A stretch of 64,000 nt of DNA from Leptidea sinapis (taxonomy: Eukaryota; Arthropoda; Insecta; Lepidoptera; Pieridae). Position 1 is the stretch's first letter; every line of letters starts with the position of its first letter. The notes under the pieces are model-generated. The model saw only the letters and a program-made list of their open reading frames with translations, did not search any database and was not told the origin of the DNA. The position numbers and the translations under genes are program-made. The DNA lies in assembly GCF_905404315.1 (NCBI RefSeq), contig NC_066312.1, positions 15,797,001 to 15,861,000 of the forward strand. The letters are read 5' to 3'. Shown here in pieces: positions 40,401 to 55,400 of the stretch.

Positions 40401-43400
40401 CTACCACATGCCCAATAAAAAACACCAAACAATCAAAGTAGCTAGCACGGCTAGTAAAGTAATAATTAATATATTTAGCCATTAAAAATTAACCAATATC
40501 TTAGTCTATACAACTCATTTGAATAGAGTACTTTACTAATACAGCGCCATCTATGATTTATTTACATACCATGGAGACCTGTAGATATCAACATCGTAAG
40601 GACGATTTTCCAATCTAATATACCTACCACATGCCCAATAAAAAACACCAAACAATCAAAGTAGCTAGCACGGCTAGTAAAGTAATAATATATTTAGCCA
40701 TTAAAAATTAACCAATATCTTAGTCTATACAACTCATTTGAATAGAGTACTTTACTAATACAGCGCCATCTATGATTTATTTACATACCATGGAGACCTG
40801 TAGATATCAACATCGTAAGGACATCGTAAGACGAAGTCTAAGCATTTTTCACTAGATGTCCCTAAATATAATGTTATTTCTGAGTTTGGTAAATTGTTAC
40901 AGCCAAATAAGTACCACTGAAATTAATTCTGAAGTAAGTGATTCGAACGACACTATAGAATTCTTGGGCACCTTCGAACTTTTATGTTATTTTAACATGC
41001 CGACATAGATTTAAGTCCACGCTGACAAATTAGCTATAAATTAATATATTTAATCATTAACATTACCCAATATATTTGAGTTAGATATCTACAACTTATC
41101 TTTATTTTAAGGTAGTTCTTTACGTATACAGCGTCATCTATGATTTTACTCACGTACCATGGAGACCTGTTGTTATCAACATCCTAAGGACGATGTAGTC
41201 TACGCGTTTTTCACTAGACATCTCTTGATGTGAAGTTACTCAGTTTCGTAAATTTTTACAGCCAAATAGTCCCACTGAAGATAATTCTGAAGTAGGTGAT
41301 TCGAAGGACAATACAGATTTCACGGGCACCTTCGAACCTTTACCTCGTAGTTTGGTGCCCAATTCGACAACTTATAAGTAAGTAAGTATATATATAAAGT
41401 AGGATATATAGGTTTGTATTCTAATAATTTTATATAAGTCATCAAGGATTGAACAAAACTATTGCTCACGCTGACACCAGACTGCCTTAAAATTTATTTT
41501 TATACTAACAACCGGTTAATATGCAAGTAAAGAACACAGAACTGCACAAGTTCGGTATACAGACCGCGTCAGTAATTTTCAAAACTAATAATTCGTTTAT
41601 CGTACTATAAAATACAAATTAAAATATTTTTATTTAAAATAGAATTTTTATATCACTTATTAAACATCAGAAAATATCATTCATTTGAAAATTTATGCCT
41701 CAGATCTGAGTGGAAGAAACCCAGCGGGCTTCTTTTTTTTTTATAAGTAGGTAATAATATTACAACTAAATGTAGGTATTATGTATAGAGCGTGAAGACG
41801 GATGCTCCATTCCAATTCTTTGGTATCAAAGAAAGTCATGTTATGTGGTTTAACCAGATAACACGTATAACAATTCCTCTGAAATTCGACAACACATATT
41901 TTGTTTTTATACATTTTCTGGGATAATTTTGAACAAGTATACACATCGCCCAACAAAATACTAATTACTATATCGACTTAACCGAGTAGTATGCATAACA
42001 AGTTAAGGCAAGGCATTTATTGTCTCAAAATTGATTCCTGTAGATTTTAGAATTAAATTAAAAACAATTACAAGAAGTATAAAACATGAGATCATAAATA
42101 TATAGAAAACTATTAGTTCACAAACGATTTCATCCAACAAGTTTTATATTTTTTTTTGTATTCTGAAAACATTACAAAAAACTACTATTGTAAAATATAT
42201 GTATAATACTTTGGTGTAAACGAAAGGTAAGGACCACTTATCGGGTTTACACACGGGTTAATAATATAATATAATAAACCTAAATATAAACTCCTAAAAA
42301 GGCCGTACATAAACTAAAATGAAATGGTCTACGTAAACAAAAATGTGAGTGAAAAATACTGGGCCAAATTATGTAAAATTTTTATGAGACCAAACATTAA
42401 CTATTCCGCATCGAACTAAAGAAGAATCACGTAATTCAGATCATAAATCAGTCAGCCTATTCACTACTACACAAAATATAAAAAACAATCGAATTGAGGA
42501 CGTCCTCCTTTTTGAAGTCGGTAAAAAAACGTAATAAACAAAAATTCACGTCTAAGAAACAATGAGACTTTTATCATTCAGATTGGGATTCGAACCCGAA
42601 GCCCTAAACATATTAGAGTAGGTAAATACAGACTTATGCTGGTATTTTTTATAGAATTGAAGTTTACTGGTGGGGATTGCGAGAAGTGAATTTTACAAGA
42701 AAGCCGTGCGTTATTTTGGATGTTGAAGGCACAACTCTAAAGTCTGATATAATAAATGATAAGGGAGGCAATTCGAACTTCCCAAATGGTTGGACTTCGC
42801 AGATGTTCGACGCACCTCTGAGCAATGCTTATTGCCCAGTTCTAAATGTCCAACTATATGATAGCACCACTTTTGGAAGATCACTGTTTGTCGGAACCAA
42901 TGTGGTGAAGAACCCATTCAAATATCTAGTTAAATGGCTACCGAAGCAGGAGAGGGAAGCATCTCTACATTGTGTTTCTGTTACATTATCCGACTTTATA
43001 CAAGGTAAGAATTATAAACATGAAAATCTTTACAATTTATATTATATTCTGACTATCTAGACGTATAAATTGTAAAAATTTTTTTGCTGTTAGACAACCG
43101 ATAAATCCAGGTTTAATATTTTAATGTGCGTGACAATCTACGTCTTACACACGCAATATGTATACTTTGTGTTAGAGTGCGTGTATTGCTCAACCCAATT
43201 TTTTTCGACGTTTTTACAGCTGTCATAGTCTATTGAGATGTTTAAATGATCAAAGCATGATAATGAATATTATTCACAGACCTTTACTATATACCACTAG
43301 ACTGGCGGCTGTGAAAGTGCTTTTGTGCCTGTTTGATATGTTGTTGCATTTGTGCCTGTGTATCGAGATTCGATATATGTTGCGAGAGTCTGCGGAACTA

Positions 43401-46400
43401 AAACTAGTGATAACAACCGCAGCTAAACAAACATCAACAGGAAAAGTATTTAGAAAAAAATGCGTACTTTATTACGTTGATTCCTAAAGTAAAAATAATA
43501 CGGAAAACGACCGAAATTAATTTGAAATGCAAAAATACTTCAGGGTATTGTACGTTTCTCTCGCAGCCATTTTTATTATACGTCAAAATTAGTTCTCTGT
43601 ACGCTCGCGAGTGAAAATTTGAAGTCAAACAGATCAAACAGACAGTGGTATTTAAACAGGCCAGTGATATTAGTAAATACGAGTTTCACAGTTTCATTAA
43701 AAATTATAATTTGTCCTTGATTGATTTATATCCCGATGTATTGCGTGTTTTATAAGTCGTAATAAAATTTAATTTGCGTACATTTTAGCAACTTCAGCTC
43801 TATACATTAAACCATCGAAAAACAAACAAAAGCTAAGCAAAAATGATGTTAGAACTGATGATAATAAGAAATATATATCGCCTTTGGGGCGACGAAATAA
43901 ATGGAGTTCACTTTTTTGCAAAGGTGAACCCGATGAAGAGGAATATACGTTACTTCCTTTATTATATGATCAAAACAAAATGATACAACATTCATCTAAT
44001 ACCACTGCTTATGAGCAAAATGACTGGTGGAGTCGATATTTGTATTCACAAAAGGTAAATCGTTGAGTTATTAATGAAATATATATTATAAACTAGCTAA
44101 CCCGACAGACCTTGTTCTGTATATAATTTAAATAAAATAATGTTTTTATATGAATTTGTCAATAATATATCATAACATCAAAAATTACTTCGTAAAATAT
44201 GCCATAATATATAAGACCAAAATTAGCCAAATCGGTCCAGCCGTTCTCGAGTCTTAGCGAGACTAACGAACAGCAATTCATTTTTATATATATAGATTAG
44301 GTCACAGGCTATTTAATTGTTTTTTTACAAGTCAATTAATTTTCTCCAAATTGCTAATTCCAGTCTTATTTTTCCAATCGCCTGTCCTATGGGCACTATC
44401 ACCTATATTTATTGCCAACCCTAAAGTATTGCCGATGTAGGTATAGAATAACAAGAACTCCTCGTTTAAATAAACTTTTTAATAAAATTAACTCCTCTCA
44501 GTAAAATTACCTAATTCAATGTATATTATACACATGTCGTGGTTGCGTCATTGAGCTGCTAAACAATAGTGCATACATAATTTAACATGACGTATAGGAA
44601 ATTGTATTCACAGACTACCGAGTATGGATCTCACATATTCATACAAATTTAAAAGGGACCGCTAGGCCATTACGTGAATCATCTAGTGCGGTAAAGTAAC
44701 TTCGTTGTGCGGTGTTTATGGGACGATATGACATGGGTACCTTTAAGACAATGCGCTTGAATCTTTTTTTTTATGAAAATAAGGGAAGAGACGAGCAGAA
44801 CGTTGAGCTGATGGTAATTGGTACGACCTGCCCATTACAATGCAGTGCAGGATTCTTGAAAAACTCAAAAATTCTGAGCGGCACTACAATTGCACCCTTC
44901 AGACCGAAACACAGTAATGTTTACACATTACTGCTTCACGGCAGAAGAAGCCGCCGTTGTGGTACCCATAATCTAGCCGCCATCCTGTGCAAAGGAGCCT
45001 CCCACTAGTAATCTTATTAATAGGCCGGCAACGCTCCTGTGATTCTTCTCATGTTTTAGTAGAATATTTTACCATATGGGCGGTGCAGTGATCACTGTTC
45101 ATTAGGCTCGTGACCTGTACGCTCGTTTGTCCTTCTCTTCCATAAACAAAACTTTTACCCAAGACTATCCATCGCTTTCAAAACTACGTAAAGCTAGTAG
45201 TAATAATTGTGTAACATTGTTTATCTACATCCATGCTTTAAATCCTCTATTAAAGATCCTGAAACAGTTAGCTTATTACCAACATTAAAACACCCAATGT
45301 CGTAATAACCATTACATCATCCAAACGAGTGTTGTAATGTTGTACTGAATTTCGTAACAACACTCCTTGGTTTTTTTTTCGAGCACTTCATGCGCAAAGA
45401 GTTTCAACAAACAGCCACATTCTTATTGCTCGATGCGTGGTATCTGTATGAATTTCAAAAAAAGAAACATTTTCGTTTACGCGCGTTACACACTACCAGA
45501 ACGTGGCGCGCCGTAAAAAAAAAGGAGATTATTCGAAACCCCGTCATTTTTTCTTGAAAAAACGAGCGATTCAAATTTTGACAGCACACCGTCGGATATT
45601 TTAAACGCTGCAAAAGAACATAATATTCAAGTGAATTTTAATAATTGCATTATATAAAATGTAAATTACTACTAAAATAAATAATTCTTTCATTAATACT
45701 TAATTTATTTGTATAATATAATCAGTAATGGATGATATTAGGTTACTATTAAAACTGGCTGTTTTAATGTTAGCAGTAGGCTAACTGTGTCAGAATATTT
45801 TAGAGGATTCATATTATGGGTGTAGATAAAGTCTTGTATGCAACTGTAGATAATTAGGTATTAAAACACTCATGTGATACTATTATCACACGAGGCGAAG
45901 CCGAGATAAACCCACATTCGTATTTTAATACCCCTCATTACACAACAGTTGCATAAATACCTAATCATACATCTCTGATTCAAAGCATTGAACAATGTTG
46001 TAACTACTATTTTTCCTTATTTGCAGGATTACCTTGATGACGATAACTTAAATAGTACAGATAAATTAACGGTAATATATTATTATTTTTATATGTGTCA
46101 AAATATTGCGCAAAAAAATTTAGATTAGAATTAAGAAGGCTTTGGTCGTAATTACAACAATCTATGTACGTACAAATAAAATTGTAATTTTTATGTACTT
46201 AAGGTTTTATTTTTAGTCAAACTCGGTTTTTATTTATCTGTTCCGGCTAATATCTGAGACAGCTGTCGTCTCACTATCGAATAGTTCACATTGATAAGAG
46301 AGATAAATTACTGTTATTGTAGAAAGAGTTCAATGCCAATAAATCGAATTAAGTAGTGAGGTTGCCACGTTACTTCAAATTGCGCGGGTGAAGGCGAGGG

Positions 46401-49400
46401 TGGATGTTCGTATTTCATTTGTATGAGTTACAAATTCTACAAATTTGACGTATGAAATACTACTTGTTGCCTACGATGTCGTCCACGTGGAAGCATATAA
46501 AACAGCAAAAAACTATGCCTACAACCTAGCGTAATATTATTATGTAGCCCATCGAAAATAATTTATAAAACTAGATAAAGCACCTTACTGCTAGACAACC
46601 GATGAAAACAGACCAAGTTTGCTACTTTAGTTTGCGTGACAAGCTACGTCTTACACTCGCGATTTGTGTATCACATTGTGTTTGTGTGCGTGCATTGCTG
46701 AAAATGTAAGTTAACAGTCAATCTCAATTTTTTTTTCAACGCTTTAAAAGCTGTCACAATCCTTATGATATATATAAATGATCTAAGTAGCCCATCCGAC
46801 CTCTTGTTCATTCATGCGAAATCTGAAATGAGTCTATTCAAATTCAGCAGTTTTGTGTTTTGTCCGGATATACATACACACATTAATTATTCTACAAACT
46901 ACTTCTTTGGTTCGGTATTGTTTGTAAGACACACAGCAAGTAATCTTTATGTTTTTTTTAACATTGTTACGGTTCTATTTTATGCATAAAATATAGACCT
47001 GTTTTGACATTAGTGCTTTAAGATGTCCAATAATTACTGAAACTTTTAATACAATATTTCTTTTATTTAATTATTGGTTATTTTGAATTATGTTCATAAA
47101 CAATATCGAATATTAATACTATGTTCATGTTGCTTAACCGTCCTTTCCAGATTTACGAAACAGAATTAGAAAACCAGCCACAGTTTTCAAAATTCAAAGA
47201 TTGGTGCAGCTCTTTAAAACTGTACAGCAGCCAGAAAATCGGTGAACCAGAAAGCGACAAAGAATTGTTCTGTGGCCTCCTGAAGTTTGGTCTAGCAATT
47301 TACAAATGGCCACCGCCACCTAATACGTTTGCAGTCAGTTTTAGCGGAGCTGATTTAAATCACGGGTAAGATCTTGGCATTCAAGATATTGTGATGCTGT
47401 AAATATGACTTTAATAAGAATAATGTGAAATCAATTACTTCGACTCTATCCCTCTAGCGGTCATTCTTTCTATCGTCTTGACATTCATTTTATAGTACAA
47501 TAATGTTTAAAAAATACTGTATATAATGGTATGGAACACTTCGTCTGTAGGTCTAACTCGTTCCGTATTATTTTTAAATCTTATTTTAATGAGTGATACT
47601 CAATTCAATAAAAATACTTAATTTTAGAAGCGTTAGGGAAAACAATTTCCTGCCATTATTAATTCTCTATGAAACAAATTTCTCTCACATGATATAGTAC
47701 CTTCAAAAATAAGCTGTCCGCGCGTTTACCTTGGAAAACGCCGGCAACGCTCCTGTGATTCCTCTGGTATTGCAAGAGAATATTATTGGCTGCGGTAGTC
47801 ATTTACTATAAGATGACCCGTACGGTAGTTTGGCCTCCCTTTCCATTAAAAAATAGTAAATACAGTCTAAACGAAAAAGGTCTTCTCGAAATAGATTCTT
47901 ATATTTAAACCAGTACCACAACTGTGTTAGAAAATGGTGTTCTCAGGGAGAAGAAACGGCACAATAATGTCACACACTCTCTCGTAAGAGGTCAAAAAAA
48001 TTTTTTTCTTAAATCCTATATTTTTGGATTTGAAACAATGTTTCACATTGTATAGTTTTATCTAGTTGCAACATAATACTTTACAGTTACGACATAATAT
48101 TTTATTAAATAAATATTATATGGATGCATGCTGAGTGAGTCGTAACATGTTATCATGGTGAAAATAAATAGTGCCTATTAGAAAATCCATATTACGCTTA
48201 CTTAAGATAAGACTCATAACAGGAGATTATAATGATTGTTCTTGAGACAAACAATCCTAATTAATGTCTCTCTATTTTTTTCTGTTACTCTAATAGTATG
48301 GATTTTATTTGTGCGAAATATTCTATGTTGTCGATTATTTTACGAGGACCTGTATAGCCGAGTGGCTAGCGATCCTACCTACTAAGCTAGAGATCCCGGG
48401 TTCGAATCCCATATTCATCATATAAATGCTGCAATCTGCAACGATGTTTGTTTCAGAGTCATGGATGTTTATATGTATTTATGTATTTTTAAGTAGGTAT
48501 ATTGTATTAAATATATCGTTGTCTTGCAACTCATAACACAGGCTATATGCCTAATTTGGGGCAAGATAATTTGTGTAAAAGAGTGTCAATGTTATTATTA
48601 TATTATTTTGATTTTATTTTCAACTTTCTAATGGAAGCAAAGCCTAAAACATTTCATATTTTGAAGGAAGAAGAAGACACCATTTCACGAACTGGAGGAA
48701 TAGCAAAGGAGTTGCCCTTCAGGCGGATTTACGTACTTTTTTAATGTTGTACCATCTTGGAAACACCGCACAAGGAAGCTAATTCCACCATCTGTTTATT
48801 CGTGGCAGAAAGAAAAGTGTTTATGCGGTAGAAGAGACACAACGATACGATGTTTCATTGCAATGCCACATAATCGAGGGGTCGACAGAGTAAATCCTCT
48901 GGGATTGTCTGCAATTTAAGCAGCCCCGTATTTGCACGTAGTCAAATGGGTCGAGCTGATGATGGGTTTATTGATTGAGCTGATCTGAAATACTGTGTGT
49001 GTGTGTGTTTTATTTAAATTCAATCGGTTTTGGCTTTGGCATCATTGTTGTCCTGCTCTACAGAGAAACTGAGAAAATGAAATAAAATAATCAATAGATT
49101 TAGTAATGTACATGTATATTTCAACACATTTAAGATTTCCAACTTTATTTTTAGTATTTTGTTATTTCAAATTACAGTTACTTTAGCGGTCACCCAAAAA
49201 ATAACCCGGAAAACTTTTTAATAAGAGTTTATATAGTAAAAGCGACAAACTTGAGAAGTATAGAGTATTGTGGTAAATCGGATCCATATGTAGTCGTAAG
49301 TTGTGGTAAGAGGCACTTGGGTAATCGAACTGATTACCAGTCGTGCACAGTGAACCCCATTTTCGGAAAGTGAGTTTTTTGGCTATATTTATTATGAATA

Positions 49401-52400
49401 ATTATGTACACTTTTGTATTTAATTATAGGGCAGAGTCTATTAGTACGCGAGTGTACCATCAACTTTTAATCAATTAGCAGCACAGACTATGGATTGGTC
49501 TTCGCTGCGCTCCAACTAGATACCGCACTACCTAAGAACATTAGATCTTTTACTACCGCAACTATTTAATGCATGTGCGCGTGGCATCTTGACACTCGAT
49601 GGCTTCTTTCAAATTTTGTAACAAACGCTTCGTTGTTATTTTACATTGGAATGAATAAAATTCAAAACTCTTAGGCGATATGTGATCCAGTGCCTTTCTT
49701 ATTTCTTGTAGTACTATTTTTACAAAGTTTTACTACGCAACCCGGCATTTTAGTTTCAATTATTAGCAAAATTTTACAGAACGATGTCAACGTCACACAT
49801 TGTCCGAGTATTATGATATTATACTTTGGTTAGTTAGGTTAGTAGTTGGTGGTGTTATTTGTGGCATTTTCGGCTGTAGCTCTAATCTAGCTAAATACAG
49901 ATACGTTGCCCGTGGCCAGTATTTAAATGTGTCAATTATTAAAAAAAATACTAAAGAGTTTATTTACGAATATCTAATTTACAGACTTTAACAATTATAT
50001 TTTAAGACTGGCCTGTTTTAAACTATTATTACAGAATGTATGAATTAAGAAGTAATTTGCCAGAAGACTATCTGGTCACAGTGTCATTATACGATCACAA
50101 TTCGATATCTCATGATGAACTGATTGGTTCAACGACAATAGATATAGAAGACAGAATTTATTCCAAACATAGAGCGCTAGTCGGACTTGCGAATGAATAT
50201 ACTTTGTAAGTTACTTCGGCAAGTCAATATATTAGAGAATATCCTTCCAAAATCGGGAAGTGTCCTTTGGCACTAGATCTTTCATAATACACCAATGTCG
50301 AAAGTGCCGTACGGCACACTACGCCCTGACCAAGTTCTAACTCACATTTTGTTTATAAGATACTTTATTTTGCATGGTCTTATAGCTTGTGTCAATAGCT
50401 TTCTTATACATTCTCTCATGTCATCCTAATTATAAGCAATCTATTAATACACGTAAAATAATACGCATTGACAGCAGTAACGAATTAAGCTTACGCGAGT
50501 CCCGTAGCAAATTCTTTCAATGAGCCCTTGGTATATATACTGGAAATAGTCAGTTACCGAGTGTCTGACGTGGGTTGTCTCAGTAGGAAAAGTTGTAACG
50601 TTTCACGTTTTTGCCACATCAAGAAATTCAATATCTTAATAAGTTTCTCTCAAAAAATTATGCTCAGACAATTATGCGGGACCCCTTTTGCGCGGGCCCG
50701 TAGCAATTGCTACACTTGCTATATGGCTAATCCGGCACTGATTGAGAGGCCGCTGTGCGCGCTCCAAATTCGCGCCAATCTATGGCATAACGCGGCGCGG
50801 GGGCACTTGCCGATTACGGATGGATATGTTAGCATTTGATGACCTAGCAGCCCGACAATGCATGACCAATGTCAATGTACAGTGCATTAGTTTAAGATTC
50901 AAAATACTAAGGAGCAAATGCCATTAGCCTAAACAGATGATCGGACGCGGTCTGGTAGCGAACCATTGTTCATCGCACAATATTATCATTACCTTCTTTT
51001 TTATGGAAAAGGAGGACAAACGAGCGTACGGGTCACCTGGTGTTAAGTGATCTACGCCGGCCATATTCTCTTGCAACACCAAAGGAATCAAAGGAGCGTT
51101 GCCGGCCTTTATGGAAGGTGTACGCGCTTTTTTTGAAGGTACCCATGTCGGATCGTCCCGGAAACACCGCACAAAGAAGTTCATTTCACAGCTTTGTAGT
51201 ACGCGGAAGAAAGTTCCTTGAAAACCGCACTGTGGAGGATCTCCACACATCCAGATGGTGGGGATGATATCCTAACTTGTGGCGTGTCGGACCGTACCGA
51301 GTACGAGTATGACGCCGTACCAATTGGTGCAAAGCGCTTACCAAACCGTCCGATGGTCCGGCCGTACTAAATCTGACCACGTTTTTAAGTTACCCACTGG
51401 TAACTGCCACTGGCTGACTGATTTCAACATGCCAATCAAAATGGATTACAGTAACAAAATTTAGCTTTCTTACATTTCTAATTTGCTTTGTCTCTGTTAG
51501 AGATGTTCTTCTCTCTCGTACTCTTTCTCTATCTATACGGCATTATATTGTAAAATGTAAATCTATGTTTTTGATAATAATATGATGTATGAACCTAGGC
51601 ATATTCGTGAATTTTGTACGAACGGTGATAATCGTAACGCTAACACTAGGAACAAACAAACAGGAACAAACTTATTATTCTAACTAATATTCATTCATTT
51701 TAAATCCATATATTTATACATACATTTAGTACACAGCTAAAACAAATTTTGTCGGTGACCTTGATGTCGTTAAGGCTGAGGACCGAGCCAACGGCCTCGA
51801 GGAATTGAGCGGAGCTAGGTTAACTCTCTCTCTCCAATATCGCCATACCTTGATTCAGAATTAGAAGCTTTTTTAATTTATTACAAACATAATACAATTT
51901 TCTTTACAAAACTAACAAAACTATGTCATGTTAAATAGTATTGGTGTACAATTAATAAATTTTCGTACATTTTTTATCTTTTTGATCTGATATACATTGA
52001 ATGATTAGCATGGCTCGAACTGGAAAAGTTAGGTATTTTAAATGTTTTTTTTTCGCATTGCCTATAAAAAACAGAAATGTAATGAAAAAATTAATTTTCT
52101 TGTCATATTCTGTAGATATAGATGTATTTTTTGTAAAAATATAACCTTTATATAACCCGCCAAGAAATGGCTTTAACTATGCGCTATTTTTTTGTGATTT
52201 CTTGGGATAGCTTAAATTAAACTCCATATAAATATATTTTATAATTGATGGAGTAGTAAGATTCGGTTGTATAATTTTTCAGAATTGAACCAAAACGATG
52301 GCGTGATATCAAAAAACCATCAGAAATATTGGAGGATATTTGTTCGAAAAACAATATACCATCTCCAAAATATCCCGACAACGCCACAGTTCATCTTAAT

Positions 52401-55400
52401 GGAGTGGAATATAAGGATGATCAAAAAGGCAAGAGTGTAAAGACATTCATTATAATCTTATTTAAATTTCATGAAAGACGTTGAAAATAATAATTGCCAA
52501 TTAAGATTTAAATGTTTTCTAGAGAGAGCAGGATGTATAAATATACTTAAATAGCCTGTAGAGTGTAAAATATTGTTACAGATAATATATTCACATCAAC
52601 AACGAAGAGAAGAGAAAATATATGCCTAAACATTTTACAAAACTGGCACACAATGCCAATTTGTGGATACTATTTAGTACCCGAGCACGTTGAAACGAGA
52701 CGTCTCTATCACTGTGAAAAACCAGGAGTGGAACAGGTAAACTAAATAAGATTTTCTTATTTAAGAAAGTATGAATAAATTCGTCTGTTCGTTGAACAAA
52801 ATAGCTGCTTACATTATGTTATTGAATGGTTCGACTTATTTCATCGCAGTTGGTGCATTATTTGCAACTTAGATTTAGAAAACAATTCAGACCGATTCGG
52901 ACCTATAGATAGATTTTAAGGAATCTCAAAAAAATACGTTTTTTTTTTCACATTTGTTTTTTTGGAATAAACTTTAAACGAATTTACCAATCGAGCTGAG
53001 CTCTTAACATCAAAAAACCACGTCTATCGCCACCAAGCCCGTCAAAATCGGTTAATTCGTTCGTGAGTTATTGTTGACGAAATAAAACCGAAAAAGTATA
53101 TTTTCGGAATTACTTAGAAATTCCGAGTTCGATCAATTGAAACTATTTTTAGTATGAGGCTGATAATATCAGGCTCAAAAAAATGTCGTCGTATGCCGCG
53201 TGAAAATTGGTTCATTTATTCAAAAGTTATTGCTGTTTGAAAATTAAAATTTATAAATTAGGGCCTTATATAACTCTTTAACACAAATTCTATTTCTTAG
53301 CTCAAAATCGTCACAAGTAATTACAATTTGAAGCGTTTAGGTATGGAATTAGCAGGAAGTTGCAGGGATGGCCTTTAGGGTCAACTGTTTTCCTAATTTT
53401 TTTATTCATTTATGTAAACATGAAAGATCATATCGTCGATCCATTTTAAGATAAGTTCCAACCAAAGTAATTATATCACCAGTAGTTGTCAAATCATATT
53501 AATATGCTTTATTTTACTACAAAAAGGGCAAAGTTGTCATGTGGATAGATGTATTTCCGTTGGATTCTTCGCTCCCTATACCTCCACCGGTAAATATTAC
53601 TGCAAGGAAAATTGAAGACTACGAGCTTCGAATAATAATATACGCCGTGCGAGCTAAATTTGACGGGGATTTTGCTGGAAAGAAAGTTAAGAACTTTTTT
53701 ATTAAAACGTAAGTAAATTTATAATAAAATTTTGTATTGATGATGATACTGATTGTGGCATGAAAGTTATAATATTTTATTATTGAGCCACATTCCGTTG
53801 TACTCTATATACATAATTTATATATTTTTACTGTTTAGTTTCGTTGATAATATTAGAGATTTTGACTGTCTACTGAGCTTACTCTTTAACTCTGCGTCTG
53901 GATAAGGTATAAAGTAAACCATATGATATTTTTTTTAAGTAAAAGTGAAACGAGCAAGACGTTACCCTCATTATAAGTGATACACGATTACAATTCAGTG
54001 CCGCTAAGGATTTTTGATTGAACACAAAAATTCTCAGCGGCATTGCAATTGCGCTCGTCATCTTGAGACATGAGATGTATTTTTTTATGGAAGAGGCGAA
54101 GAAACAAGCGGTTGTAAGTAATCACCGCCGCCCACTTGATTGCTCACTCTTGCAACACCAGAGTTATTATAAGAGCGTAAGAGCCAGCCTTTCGCGCTTT
54201 TTTTGAAGGTACCCATGTCCTGGAAAAAATGCACAAGGAAGCTCATTCCACAGCTTGGCTGTACGTCGAAAGTTCCTAGAAGACCACACTTGAGGAACGC
54301 CACACATCCAGATGATGGGAATGATATTCTAATTTGTGGCGTGATGTGCGAACGTCGAATTTGGCAACAGGAATCAGGTCAAACAGCTCTTCGGAATTCT
54401 CCTATGATAAATGCAATGGTAGAAGACACATAAAGAAGTAACGTCTCTACTCTCTCAAGAATCGCCAAATATTCTAGCCGTTCACAGAGTACTAGAATGC
54501 TGACACTGCACTGCCACTCTGCGTTGCACGCGGTCAAATAGTTCGAGCTGATACTGGGGTGTTCCAGACTAGAAAAAATCTCAATAGCCCAGTAGGTAGC
54601 TACGGCAACTTTCAAAACGAAACACAGATAATGCTTGTATACTAATGCTTTACGGCAGAAAGACACGCAGCTGCAGTACCAACCTAGCCGGCATTCTGTG
54701 TGAAAAACCTCCAACGGGTAATTAACATTATGTTTCATCATAAACTTGATATTTGCCCTTAATTGACTAAGCTTGATAAATTAACAGATGGTTGGGGTCA
54801 AGTGAAATGGTTCAGAGGAGTGATGTTCACTACAACTGTGACATGCGTGGAGGAAAGATCAATTGGAGAATGATTTTTAACTTCCAATATCGATATGCAG
54901 AACGAAAGGTGATTATTGTTATCTTCAAAGTTTTGACCAGGTACTTGGGATCTTTGGCTTAGCAGATATACACCAACCACTACAATCAGACTGTTGGTAA
55001 CGTTGATGTACAGGTAGAACGAAGGTTTAACAGTTATTAAGATTCAAATATTTTTATTCAAAAAAGGATATTGTATCACATGTTGAAAGTCATAAACTAT
55101 CACCCATTCGAAAATGTATTTCTCAGACCTGAGAAGGACGGGCGCACGAAACTCACCGGGCTTCTTTTTTTTTCATAAAAATATGGTTACAATGTAATGT
55201 CGTACAATATAATTTATTATTTAATAGCTTAAGAGCGGTCGCTTCATTATCAATCTGTGGGAAGTCGGAATTAAGAAATTAATTTATATTATTATTAGTA
55301 ACCTTTACCACACAAACGTTTTTAATAATTCTTTTGAATTTCGTAATACATTTGTTTTGAACATTTTTATTATGTTGTATTTATGTTTGGGATCTTGTAT

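Noticed and set aside
40903..40990. Alternative functional exon for the ferlin
   Set aside because: TGA after five codons, a frame shift and no donor. The intact copy at 41262 fits phase on both sides.
45460..45600. GC-rich patch with gcgcgcc words, possible CpG promoter
   Set aside because: It is inside a ferlin intron with no transcription start, ORF or conserved motif that I could identify.
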